NCBI RefSeq assembly: GCF_009727055.1
Contig: NC_052357.1
Location: forward strand, 5,808,187 to 5,872,186
Reading direction: 5' to 3'
Source: Benincasa hispida
Lineage: Eukaryota > Streptophyta > Magnoliopsida > Cucurbitales > Cucurbitaceae
DNA: 64,000 nt
Shown here: one piece after another, positions 1-11,392 of the stretch
Layout of the letters: each line of letters opens with the position of its first letter
How positions within the stretch are numbered: position 1 is the stretch's first letter
The notes under the pieces: model-generated
Database searches by the model: none
Seen by the model: the letters and a program-made list of their open reading frames with translations, nothing else
What the model was told of the DNA's origin: nothing
Position numbers and translations under genes: made by a program

Positions 1-480
1 GCGTTGGACGATTGTGTAGACGGGCGTTGAATGATCGTATAGCAGATGCGCGGGCGCGGGACAATCGTGTAGACGGGCGTTGGACGATCGTATAACAGAT
101 GCGCGGGCGCTGAACGGTCGTGTAGACGGGTGCTAGACGATCATATAGTAGATGCGCGAGCGCTGGACGATCGTATGCCAGATGCGCGGGCGCTAAGCAA
201 TAGACTACACGATGGCGCTACGCGATGGGCATGGGCACTAGACGATAGTCATGCTGCGCTACACGATGAGTAGATGCGCTACACGATAGACGCAATGCTA
301 AGCGATAGGTGATGACGTTCAGCGATAGGTAAATGCGTTAGACGATAAGGCGTCAGAGCTAAACGATGGGCATGGTAACTAAACGATAGCCTATGAGCGA
401 GATCGTTTACTAAACGATTGAGCTACACGATGGGCCGCTGGAGCTAAGCAATAGATGTAGGAACTAAATGATTGATTGGC
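1..480. repeat. CGATCG-type minisatellite, 53-bp period decaying to ~20-bp units
   Basis: The motif GTGTAGACGGGCG starts at 14, 67 and 120, an exact 53-bp period over about 3.3 copies. Each unit holds two half-units built on (A)CGATCGT and GATGCGCGGGCG. From about 190 to 470 the array turns into looser units of roughly 20 bp with the core CTANACGATAGG (for example CTACACGATG, CTAAGCGATAGG, CTAAACGATGGG). The array is much more GC-rich than the DNA that follows and is cut by the left edge of the window. No gene is visible in it. Its reverse complement resembles the array inside the Copia element at 48,580-48,960. Confidence 0.85.
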
Positions 481-1316
481 TTGAGAACATGTGTATTATG
501 ATAATTAAATATACTAAAAAAATGTTTGACTCACAGTTTTAATAAGTTTTAGTTGATGACTCACAGTTTTAAAAAGAAGATTCTCTCATTTATTCAACTA
601 TTGAGTTTTCTTGTTTTGCAAATGCAACAAAGGAGAAAAGATTTGGTATCGCAACCTCTTTATGCTTTTTCTTGGGGAACTCTAGTAAAGAATTTTTCCT
701 TAAATGTACCATTTATACATATCTCCCAATACAACGTTTAGTGGGAATATGAATCTGATCACATCTTTCACTTCAATCCTGTCTTAAACTGTCTTTTTTT
801 TGTTTGCTGATCTTGAACAACATGTCAGACAAAGATGCCTATAAACCAGACCTGCTTAAGCCGAGATCTATTCAAGAAGAATTATAAAGGGATACCATAC
901 ACCAAGTGGAGAGGGACAGTTAACTCATAAATATTGTAAAATCATAATATTTGTATTACTTGTAATTTGGTGTTTTCAAGGCTGAATTTATTGTACGGCC
1001 TTTTTATAATATTAATATTTATAGCAGAATTTATGGATTAAAGTAATAGATTTGCAATCCATACATAAATAATATGTCATAGTCACACGTGTTCGATGAT
1101 GATCTCCATGTTATACTTTTTACCAAAAAAAGATTTCGGCAATCGGATTAAAAAAAAACGAACAATAATTGAATCAAACGACAGATTCTGGGCTTTAATG
1201 TCGGTTGCAACAGAATTAAGGGCTAATGTTCACTATCTTTAATGTCGGTTTGTTAATCGACACTAAAGCCTTTTAATGTTGGTTTAAACAGTCATTTAAA
1301 GCCTAAAATTCTTCAG
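481..1316. other. AT-rich stretch with fragments of a TIR-type transposon
   Basis: No coding potential is visible; the short open frame at 553-741 has no recognisable content. Between about 1,190 and 1,300 the motif TTTAATGTCGGTT and its inverse AATCGACACTAAAG recur. They match in kind the subterminal repeats (TCGACATTAAAG) next to the CACTA-type end at 37,526, so this is probably a piece of the same DNA-transposon family. No terminus was found here. Confidence 0.4.
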
Positions 1317-1880
1317 TGTTAGGGTTCAAAATTACCTGTTGAAGAACCTCTTCAATTCACAATTCCTTAGCTCTATTTTCCCTTCAATAACTGTAGACCA
1401 CCACCAAATCTTCCCTACTATTATCTAGGCCCTTAGATACTAGTATAGTCGGGATCCAAAGAGGTTGAATTTGAGGAGAAACAGATTTTTGATCTTTGGT
1501 GTGTTGAATATAGAAAACAAATTTATTTCTCTTCAATTTCATTTTGCATCAACCTTCTCAGTCAATTTAATTTTTAAAAAAAATTCAACATGGCACATTG
1601 CATGTGAGATTTGACACCAACTTCCTATGAAGTGATGAAATTAGATGTAATAGGCTGGGAAACCCCATTTGTAGAAATATCATTTAAAATTACTTTTCTT
1701 TTAAAAAACAATTCATTTGAAATTATATTATTCAAATTTAAAATGAAATTTATTTTAAAATATTAATTTCAATAATGTTAATATTGAAAATTTAATTATT
1801 AATTTAAACAAAATTAATTATAATAATTAATTTAAATAAAATAATTAAATAATTAAATTAAATAATATTAAATATTAAAT

Positions 1881-3752
1881 TTTTAGATTATATCAGCATG
1901 CAGCGGAAGACAACAAAATTAATAAAGCACACTAATTCAATTAATTTTGTAGTAATAAAACATCTCATACAATCACAAGAGGTTGAAGCATACCTGCTAG
2001 TAACTCCTAAATCTTGTATCCCCAGCTGTAAAACTTCTCGGAAACTGTGATGTGAACCACCTCAAGTAATCTTCCCCGCACTATTTCTTAGGAACTTTAG
2101 AATGAGCTTGTGTGGACTACTCAAATCAACTTGAATGAAAGAAACATGCGAGAAAAACTTACTACTCACAACCACCTGAAAACCAACTTCTTCATCCCGA
2201 ATTTTTCAGCAAAAACTCTTTAAATGTATGTCTCAATTCCACTCCAATCTTCTTTTAATTGCATGATCTTTCATCCAAGAAGATGGTTGTTATGAGAGTC
2301 AGCTCATGCTTGGAGTTATTGAGAGCCAAAATAATGTGGTTTTGGGTGAGCCTAGTTAAAGGTTTAATGGAAAAAAGCCATAATTCCATCCTTTTGTGTT
2401 CTTTCTCATTAACCAAAATATTTCTAACAATCAATTTGATTTCAAAAATTGAAAATATTATTAATTTTACAAAATTAATTTCATAAATTAATTTTCTAAT
2501 AAAATTAATAAATAATTCAATTAACTCTAATTAATTTAATATCAAATATTAAATTAATTTTACACAAATCCACCTTCTTATATTTAAATCATAATTTAAA
2601 TATAAATTCTCATATTCCGTTTAATTCTTAAAATTAAACGTCAATTAAACGTGTAATTATATCTCATATAATTACTAATTTCTTTAATTCTAATTTGAAC
2701 GTTTCAAATTAACTTGTCATGCAACTCTAAAACTAATCTATTTACAAGCTAGTAAGGGAACCTCGCGGACCTACAGATCATGGGCTCCAACAATCCGAGA
2801 TTAATTGGCTAAATCCATTAATTCGATTTAGCCCTCATTCATTAACTAATGGGTCACTCCACTAAATGCCATAGTTGAACTCTTCTCACTGTAGATATAT
2901 TATGCCCACTTGATATAACCATGATCAGTAAGTTGATCGTTCACAGGTCGTTCTTAATCACAGCTGGGTCAAGATCACCGTTTTACCCCTGTGAATACAT
3001 CTCGTTCCTTCCCTCTAATCAACAATTTGATTTATAATACTTATGAATCAAGTCCTTTCTCTATCATGAGAAGGTGGGGCCCCGATTGTTCAAGACCTGG
3101 AATCAGTACTTAAGAGATCAACTTATCTACTAACCCTAAAACGGGTAGGAGTGAATTCCATCTTGTAGAGCTATGTCCCCAGCTATTCATCCCGTCTTAT
3201 CACCAAAATGGAAGGCTTATTGAACAGTGTTGTTGGACTACTCTCACCCATGCAGATCAAAGGATAATCCCGAACAAATAGGAGTTCATAGCTAGCTCAA
3301 GATTAAGATTGAGTTATTCTAGGTTACTTAAAATGAAATAGTCAGTTTTAATAGTAAATAGACATTATAAAGAAAAGTACTATTTTACGGTCCAGTCTAT
3401 ATGCAAACTCATTGCATAGGATGCCCCCACTCACATGTCTCTACATGAATGATCTGTGGATCACATCATTTGTATTACCTATAAAATGTGTTACATCCAA
3501 TAGTATTACCAGGATGAGATGCCCAATTTCATCCATATACTTATTAGACCATTTAGGCTATATACTATTAACTTGATTCTGTTTATGTCACCACATAAAG
3601 TTAAAGTATTCACACTATAGTCATGGATATTTTTATTGGATTTTCATAATAGAATGCAAAATCAACAACTTTATTGAATAAATTACTCAATAATATTTTA
3701 TTGATAAATAGAATGTTTAACAGGAACTGCGAGTTCTAGGATACTTCCAACA
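1881..3752 (-). mobile_element. Copia-type LTR (probable solo) nested in the preceding LTR
   Basis: A second copy of the same LTR superfamily, also reversed. The right end is GATACTTCCAACA; the left end, near TTTTAGATTATATCAGC, is a decayed version of the TGTTGGATTA type. It carries its own full set of landmarks (CTCATGCTTGGAGT, GGGCTCCAACAATCC, GGGTCACTCCACTAAATG), so these motifs occur twice in this part of the window. AT-rich LTR sequence lies on both sides, which shows it landed inside the older copy. The flanking AAATT/TAAAT is compatible with a 5-bp duplication in low-complexity DNA but is not decisive. Confidence 0.65.
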
Positions 3753-4532
3753 AAATTAACAATACATCAATTTTAAACATGAATCCTTATTCATGTAAAA
3801 CATTTAAATCATGTTTAAATATTTTCCAACTCTCCAATTTCGTTAATTTGATAATTAAACGTTTAATTATATCGTATATAATTACCTCAAAACAAATTTG
3901 AACGTTTCAAATTCTATCATCACACTAGTCTAAAGTTTAGTCCATTTATGAGCTAGAAGGGGGACCTAATGGACCTACAGTTCATAAACTCCAACGATCC
4001 GATATTAATTGGCTAAACTCTTTTAACCAAATTAACCAACTTTCGTTAACTACCGGGTCACTCCACTAAAGCCCAGTAGCTGCACTCTCCTCATTATAGA
4101 TATATTTCTGTCCATTTGATTTAACCATGATCAGTAAGTCGATCTTTCATAGGTTGTTCGTATTTATAGTTGGGTCAAAATTACCATTTTATCCCTATAA
4201 TACATCTTGTTCAATAAGTCTCCACTAATCCGCTAATGAACAATTGGTTTATGGTCCTACTAATAAACTGAGTCCCTCTCAGTCATACAGAAGGCGAGGT
4301 TCCTTGTTCAAGACTAAGAGTCAGTACTTTAGGGAACAACTTATCTGCTAACTCTAAAATCGGGTAGGAGTGTATTCCATCTTATAGGACTATGTCCAGC
4401 TATCTACCTGGTCTTACCCTAAAATGGGAGGCTTATTGAGCAGCGATGTCGAGCCACTCTCACCCGTGGAGATTAAAACATAATTCCGAATAACAGGAGT
4501 TCATAGTTAGCTCAAAATTAAGATCAAGTTAC

Positions 4533-6004
4533 TGATAACTTGTAGAAATACAAGTTATTTTTATCTCTTTTATCTAAAACAATTAAGAAAAAGCTTTGAA
4601 AATACAATAGCTTGATAAGGAATTCATCAAAATAATTATATCCTGTGATCACACATGCACGCAGTCTCTATTTACGAAAGTTATAAAAATCGTGCTTTTT
4701 GGGTGCAGGAAATCTACTTATGTGATTGCAAGGAATTCTCAATGCCAACATTTGAATCGCCTAGTTGAATATGGTGATAACCTCATGCGATAAAGGTTGA
4801 CATTACATATGGGCAGTGGAAGTTAAATCAGAGACTAAGTTGGTAGCTGACAAGAATGCTTCACAGTAGAGCCAATGAACTTCTAACGCCGAGCAGGCAG
4901 CACATCAGGTTATGGAATTTAATGCACCTTATCAGCATAATCATTAGTGAGAGAAGAAAAAGTTGCTCCCTAACACCTATAAATACCCAACGAGAGTTCC
5001 ATGCAAAATATATATATATAAAGCCAAGACATTGGAGAAAAACGGTTCCCAAATTCTTATCACTTCCCCTACAAGCCTTTATGTAGTTTTAAGTGAAAGC
5101 TTAAGATTTCTCTCTGGAAGCAAGAAGGGAACCTTACCATCAACACACTCTTTGTGAAGTAGTCATCTATTGAGTTTGAGGGAGCAAGAAATTACATACC
5201 ATGACTTGATCTTCTATCTCTATTTTTTTTTCCACAGTTGTTATTTGTATTGGGTAAACATTAAAAGACATCTTTTTTTTTTCAAATGATCGCATCTACC
5301 TTTTATCCTCTATCCATCTCTTCATCTTTACCATGAGCAACTAATTTCTTTATGGGTTGAGAAACATTGCAGCTAATATGAACTAAGTAAAGGCTTAATC
5401 ATGTATTCAACATGTTTTATGTATACTTTATAAACTATTTGAATAAGTCGAAAGATTATTCTAAGTAGATTAAATCTAATTCTGAAAAGGCCAAAGATTT
5501 AGACCTCATAAAATAAGAAGAAAGCATCTTTAGAAATAAAGAAACATCTTTCGCATCAAATATTTATCGCATGCATTCTGGAGATAGGATATTATGAACA
5601 AATATATTGAGAAGTGTAGGTTGATATTTTTTTTGAGTAGTTTGCTTAAGCATATGATCTATAAATTTACATAGGAATGTTAGTGAATATGTTTCTCAAC
5701 CCTACCTTTATTCATTCGAATTTCGTACTTATCGCATCAACTGTTTCACTCACGATTGTGATCTTCATCACACTCATCACTTTATTTTAGCAATAGAATA
5801 GGAACACAAATAACCGCTTATTTAGTAAACAACTCGCGTCAATATCGAAACAATATTTGCCAAAGCATACATAGAACGCAATCATTGAGTTCGACCCTAG
5901 ACTCATCAAGACTCTAGTTGGGCTTATACTTGGGTTTAGCTATGTAAAATAATGCGTTAACAAGATATCACATAGCACTCACCTTATCGCATATTTAAAA
6001 TTCA
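4533..6004. mobile_element. 1.5-kb TG...CA insertion, LTR-like, family not identified
   Basis: Other LTR copies read straight through AAGTTACCTAAGTCATC (compare 39,420-39,440). Here the site is split after AAGTTAC, and the rest resumes at 6,005 with TAAGTCATC. The inserted 1,472 bp begins TGATAACTTGTAG and ends AAATTCA. It has no long open frame; the 60-76 codon frames at 4,856-5,157 overlap each other on both strands and look like nothing. TG...CA ends suggest a solo LTR, but no target-site duplication is visible, so the class remains open. Confidence 0.45.
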
Positions 6005-6190
6005 TAAGTCATCAATTTGAAATAGTCAGTTTTAACAGTAAATAGTGTTATAAAGAAAAATGACTATTTCGTGGTCCAGTCTTATGCAAACATCTTTTGC
6101 ATAGGATGCCTCCCACTCACATTTCTCCACATGAATGATTTCGGGATCACATCATTTGTATCAAATACAAAGCGAGCCGCATCCGTAGTG

Positions 6191-8704
6191 TGTAAGATCC
6201 TAACACTAAATCTAAAGTGGGAGGTTAAATAGAGAAGAAAAATCCTAAGTAAGGATATTGGAACAAATGGTGGAAAACATTAAAATTATCCAAAAAGGTG
6301 ACCAAAGGTCCAAATGCCTATGAAGGGCTTAAAACATGTGGGACGCAAGAATGCATGGAGGATGGAAGCAAGAAGACTTGAAAAATGGCTAAGGGTTGTA
6401 TACAACCAACGTAAAGGCATACATGAATTGTGCGGACATGGGCAACAAGCATGTGTCGAGTGAGCATGCTAGGCGCACAGCCTATGCGTTGAGGACAAGC
6501 GCACAAGCCATGCGTCAAGCGCATAGCCCATGTGTCGATAGTGTATGCCGAGCACCCTGCCTATGCGTCAAACGGGCAAACGGGCAAGTCATCCTATGCG
6601 TCGAAGCACTGCTAAGTCTGCCGAGCAACCATGCGTTGATGTGCTATGCCAAGCGCACGCCCATGCGGGGAAGCACACCCATGCGAAGAAGCATGCCCAC
6701 GCGGCCGAGCATGTGTATGCGGCCAAGTGCGCAAGTGCCTAGGCAGCATGCCCATGCGTCAATGGTCAGCTCCGTGCGTCCATGCTTAGTAGGCCGAGCA
6801 AGCATACCTAGCAAGCCATGCGTCGAGGGTGAGCGGCCACCCTATGCGTTGGTGATGGCCGACTCATGCGATGGCTAGACTTTGATGAAGGAAATGTGAG
6901 TTGCTATGCGTTAAGGATAAAAGGTAAGGCTAATTGATGGAAAATTTCAAGGGAAGATGCCAATGGTATACAAGCATAAGTCTTAAACAATTTAAATAGA
7001 GAAATATGTTAAGTATTTAAGTGATTTAGGTGGCAAAAAGAGGATCACACAAAGTTCTAGTAGGAGGTGGACAAAGGAGATTTCATGCAATTAAAGTCTT
7101 ATCACCCCAAGCAGGAGGTGGGTGAAGGAGATTTCATTCAAAAAAGGAGATTTTGGCTGGCAAGCTGAGATGAGAACAACTCAAGGCTAGGCTAGGTAGA
7201 CTAAGTGTTGGCAGCTCCAAAGTGAGACAAATGGGAGTTGAGTTGTCACTATGGGGTGAGTTTGAAATGGCTATAAATAAAGGGGTTGGGCAAGAGAAAT
7301 TTATTCATACTATCACCTAAATCTTGTGTTGAGAGCATATTTAGAGAGTTACGTTTGAGTTATTAGGCTGCCAAATTGATTGGAGATCAAAAGAAACAAA
7401 GGTTGCATTGGTGAGGCATTGAGTCAGCTGGACGCACAGCCAGCCCACACTCTACGCGCACGCCTCGTAGCGCTGCATCCATCTGCGTGCCTCGTTCGAC
7501 GCATCCTGCGCGCTGGCCTAGCGCAGCTGCCTTCCCCGTGCGACGCATCACGCCCAGTGCAACGCATGCCCAACGCATCAACCCCTTGTGCAGCACAACA
7601 CGCCCAGTCTGCCTACTGCCCAAACGCCCAGCTGCCTACCACGGTCCAAATAACCTCTAAAAAGGCTAATTTGAGTATTTTGGCTAAATTGGAGTAGAGT
7701 AAGCTGGTATTTTCATTATATAATGGTATTTTGGCAATTTTGATATTATTTATTAATATAACAAGTATTAATTGAGGAATTTCCATTGATATGGAGGAAT
7801 TCTCAGGAAGGTATCCTCAAGGTGATTTTTAGTGGAAAAACTTGTTTGCGATGAGTGTTTACTTAGTTTTATACATTGATATGTGAATATATGCATATGT
7901 AAGTGCAAAATGCATGTTGATGATATTATGTCGTTACCATGATATTGTTTGTGAAATTTCTATGGAAACTGAGATTATACCCGGACTACATAAGTTAGCA
8001 TGCTTAATAAAAGGTGCTTGACGGGAAAATATAGTCGCCCTTGGTTGGCAAAAATTAATATTTGGTGACGACCGGTGGGAAATATAGTCAAGTTACCTAA
8101 GCATGATTAGCGGAAAAAAAATTATCGATGTGCACATTGGCGGGAAAAGAGGGTTATAGGAAAGTTTCCATAAAAAATTGTTATGATTGATAATGTGTCC
8201 ATGATATGAGCAAGCCACGTATAGCATGGAACTGGAGGATGATGATTGAATGATTGTACACATGATCATGCATAAATTATATTGGAATTGCGATTATGTG
8301 ATTGACTTCCCAAAAATATGTTCTGCAAAGTGATTATTATTTTAAAAAGTACCACTCATTGGGCTTAGTAGCTCACACTATTCCAATGTTTTCTTATATC
8401 CCTCCCCCTTCCCTCCCTCCCTCCAGGTAGCAAAGCGAAGCGTTCAGGAAGGAGTCTACCAACCACCAACACACCAGTACTTGGTAAATTCTCAGGGCAC
8501 GGCTCGGGTCATGTAATAAAGAATATAGGAAATTGAACTATGTGTGAAAGTTTGATAGAGTGTTGTAAACATGTTGAAATTTTTAATAGATAGGGGGAGG
8601 AGGGGGGAAATGTTAAATTTAAATGTTGTCTTGGAATACTACTGGTGTATCCTCACACTCCCTTCCAAGTATTGGGGGGCTAAGGCTAGGGAGGGGGTGT
8701 GACA
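6191..8704 (+). mobile_element. Solo LTR, probably Ty3-gypsy (Tekay/Del type), TSD TAGTG
   Basis: The 2,514-bp insertion starts TGTAAGATCCTAAC and ends GGGGGTGTGACA. It is bounded by a perfect 5-bp duplication, TAGTG at 6,186-6,190 and 8,705-8,709, and the older LTR continues directly on either side. No PBS, polypurine tract or gag-pol frame is inside, so it is a single LTR. Very long LTRs ending in GGTGTGACA are typical of the Tekay/Del group of gypsy elements in my knowledge; that lineage call is inference. Two GC-rich blocks (about 6,420-6,870 and 7,430-7,640) stand out against the AT-rich remainder. Confidence 0.75.
6420..6870. repeat. GC-rich CCATGCG/GCGCA minisatellite inside the gypsy LTR
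   Basis: CCATGCG, CTATGCG or close variants followed by TCGA, TTGA or TCAAG recur every 20-30 bp, with spacers rich in GCGCA, GCCGAGCA and AAGCA. A 160-codon frame (6,396-6,878) stays open through it only because the repeats contain few stops. Its composition (mostly Ala, Cys, Met, Arg, Ser, His) simply mirrors the repeat. A second block with CGCATGCC and AACGCATC lies at about 7,430-7,640. These read as repeat DNA, not genes. Confidence 0.6.
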
Positions 8705-8969
8705 TAGTGTCCCCAGGATAAAGTACCAAACCCTATCCTTATACGTATAGATTGTTTTGGCTCTATACTCAAACCTGGTTCTCTTCTAGGTCTCCACATA
8801 AAGTTAAAGTATTCATGTTATAGCCAGGAGTTCATTAGTTTATTGGATTTAAGCTTTATAAGTACAATTTACACATTCAATAACAACTTTATTGAATAAA
8901 TTTCAATGATGTCTTTATTGCAAATAAAATATGTTTAATATTTATAAACGGCGAGTTTTAGGACACACA

Positions 8970-10223
8970 ATCGAATATTTATCCTATTGTTTTATATAAA
9001 TCTCGTTCATATAATTACTATTTGAATCATATTCAAATATTTATCTCTCTCATCAAACTCTATACTATAACATATCCATATACTTTATATTAATTGTATC
9101 TCATACAATGAATTCCCATAATTAATTTGAACAATCCAAAATAATCTAAAAATTAATTGATTCTTTTTTAACTCTTATTATGCTAGCAATGGGATCTTAT
9201 GAACCTACAGATTAGAAGCTTCAATGATACGAGATTAATTAATTAAACTCTTTAATTAAATTAATCAACATTCATTAACTGTCGATCACTCCACTAAAGA
9301 TCGACAGTTGCACTCTTCGCACTATAGAAATATTTCTATGTCCATGGATATAACCAATCAACATTATGTTGATCCTTCATAAATTGCTCATAACTGCAGT
9401 TAGGTCAAATTATTTTTTTGCCCCTATAGTTACATCTAGCTTCTTAAGTACTACTGATCCCTCTAATGAATAACTAGTTATAGTCTAACTATAACTAGAC
9501 CCCTCTCTAGCTAGTGAGAGGGTTTGACACCTCATTGGTCAAGACTCAGAACCAGTCCTTGAAGGAGCAATTCATCTACTTAACCTATGACCAGGAAAGA
9601 GTAAATTCCATCTTGTGTGGTTGCGTTCCCACCTCCCCACTCGGACGAATCACAAAAATGGTAGGCATATTAAGCTGACGAATCTGGCCACTCTCCCCCA
9701 TACAAATCAAAGGATTACCCTCATAGGCAGAAGTTCACAACTCACTCGGGATTAAGGTAAAGTGACATATGGTCATCCTAGTGAAATGTAAGTCTCTTAA
9801 GGTAACGGTGTTATAAAGAGAGACTAATCATTTCATGGTCTGGTCTTATACAAGCTCTTTATATAGAATACCTCTACTCACATGTCTCCACATGAATGAT
9901 CAGGATCAGATCATCTATAACACTTTACAACAATTACAATAATTATAAAGTGGGTTGTATTTGTTGTGTCACCAAGATGAGGTACCCAGCCTTATCCATA
10001 TAGTACAAACCATTTAAGTTATTACTTAAACATGATCCACTTGTATGTTACCACATACAAGTTTAAGCTACATTAAATAACCTAGAATCTTAGTTTATTG
10101 GATTTGGGTTAATGCAGACTAAATGTCAAATAAAATTACACTTTATTTTATTAAATAAATAACTTTTGTACAAATAATTCAAAAACTATGAAACCCATGA
10201 GATTTAGGGCATCAACACCAACA
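8970..10223 (-). mobile_element. 3' LTR of a minus-strand Copia element, left part missing
   Basis: The right end ATCAACACCAACA is, on the minus strand, the TGTTGGTGTTGAT start of an LTR. It directly adjoins a polypurine tract (AAGTGGGAGATT on the minus strand, 10,224-10,235) and then RNase H coding sequence. The LTR therefore belongs to the element whose pol remnant lies at 10,236-10,891. The left part is missing: sequence passes at 8,969/8,970 straight into the older split LTR, with no TG terminus here. Confidence 0.7.
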
Positions 10224-10235
10224 ATCTCCCACTTG

Positions 10236-10891
10236 TCTTAAAGCCAGTGGGGTGTATAAATACAAAGTATAATACACAAAACAATAAACTAGAACATACA
10301 TTATACCCAGTAACATCTCCCACTTTTGCCTTAGACTAGATGATGCATTTCCTGTAGACCTAGACTCTCCAAGTGACTCTAAAAAACTTTAGCTGTAAGA
10401 GCCTTTTTAAATGGATCGGCAACATTATGCTCCGAAGCTATTTTGTGATGATTACGTCCCCTCAATGCACAATCTCTCGGATGAGATGATATTTATGCTC
10501 AATGTGCTTCTCTTTCTTATGGCTTCTAGGCTCCCTGGAATTTGCCACAATACCACTATTATCATAATAAAGGGTGATGGGCTTTGACATTTTAGGAACA
10601 AATTCTAGATCTGCCAAAAATTTTCTAATCCATACAACTTCCTTGGCAACTTCACAAGCTGCTACATACTCTGCCTCCATGGTAGAGTCAGCAATATAGT
10701 CTTGCTTTGTGCTTCTCTCGACTATAGCTCCTCCGTTAAGAGTAAACATTGATCATTATGTGGATTTACTAGAATCCCTATCAGCATGAAAATCATAATC
10801 AATGTATCCTGTAAGGATCAAATCCTTGATACACAAGCATGTAGTCCCTCATTCTCTGAAGATACTTGAGAATGGTTTTAACTGTTGTCCA
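10236..10891 (-). pseudogene. Ty1-copia RT/RNase H remnant
   Basis: On the minus strand the best open part (10,749 to 10,462, 95 codons) contains the classical Copia RNase H signature: STMEAEYVAACEVAKEVVW, then LYYDNSGIVANS, then HKKEKHIEHKYHLIREIVH. Downstream frames continue with DVIITKIASEHNVADPF before the polypurine tract. Upstream, in other frames, are KTILKYLQ and degraded RT tail sequence. Several stops and frameshifts break it, and it ends at 10,891 where a plus-strand LTR begins. The sequence type (IADSTMEAEYVAACE) resembles the Tork group in my memory. It would have formed the C-terminal end of gag-pol, which makes the cDNA during transposition; here it is dead. Confidence 0.85.
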
Positions 10892-11392
10892 TGTTGGGTT
10901 TTATGCCCTGAAACTCGTAGATAAAAAATGTAAATAATTAGTTGTCATCAGTAAAGAGTTATCAATGTTATTTCAATAAGTATTATTGATTGTGTTGAAT
11001 TCATTTTGTCTTAATAAACTAAATCCAATAAACTAACATCCTAGGTTGTCTTATGAGTCTTGAACTGTATGTGGAAACTTACATGGATCAATGTTTAAGA
11101 TACAACTTAAAGGGTCCATAGTATAAGGATAGGGTTGGGTACCTTATCCTGGTGACACTATGGATACGACCCACTTTGTATTTAATACAAATGCAATGAT
11201 CCAAGGCATTCGTGTAGGTGACATGTGAGTGGGGGTATCCTATGCAATGAGTTTGCATAAGATCGGATCGCGAAATAGTAACCAATAGATGTAACTCTGT
11301 TGATTAGTGGGGTTTTTATTTCAATAGGATGACCTAAAAAACTTAGTCTTAATCCTAAATCTATTATGAATTCTTGTGCATGAGGGATTTAT
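10892..11392 (+). mobile_element. 5' fragment of a plus-strand Copia-type LTR
   Basis: It begins TGTTGGGTTTTATGCCCTG at 10,892, the canonical start of this LTR superfamily, and contains CTTATCCTGGTGACACTATG and ACATGTGAGTGGGGGTATCC. It covers about the first 500 bp of the LTR and then stops at 11,392, where another LTR copy of the same orientation starts. The rest of this copy was not found beyond the second LTR, so it is truncated rather than merely interrupted. Confidence 0.65.

Larger units (their letters stand above)
1317..8969 (-). mobile_element. Copia-type LTR split into four pieces by three insertions
   Basis: One LTR of the TGTTGG superfamily, in reverse orientation, can be followed in four colinear pieces: about 1,317-1,880, 3,753-4,532, 6,005-6,190 and 8,705-8,969. 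The first piece matches the inverted 3' part of the intact LTR at 19,583-21,371 (for example GTAGACCACCAC and ATCTTCCCTACTATT). The later pieces carry the landmarks shared by all copies: GGACCTACAG, CACTCCACTAAAG, GAAATAGTCAGT, TCTCCACATAAAGTT, and GCGAGTTTTAGGACACA at the end that is 5' on the minus strand. No matching duplication was found at the outer ends, so it may be a remnant of a larger deleted element. Confidence 0.65.

Noticed and set aside
6396..6878. 160-codon open frame, the second longest in the 6-9 kb region
   Set aside because: It lies wholly in a minisatellite, its residues mirror the CCATGCG/GCGCA repeat, and it sits inside a solo LTR. No domain is recognisable.
7380..7697. 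105-codon plus frame and 78-codon minus frame in a GC-rich block
   Set aside because: Both strands are open because the block is GC-rich repeat DNA within the same LTR; no motif or homologue is recognised.
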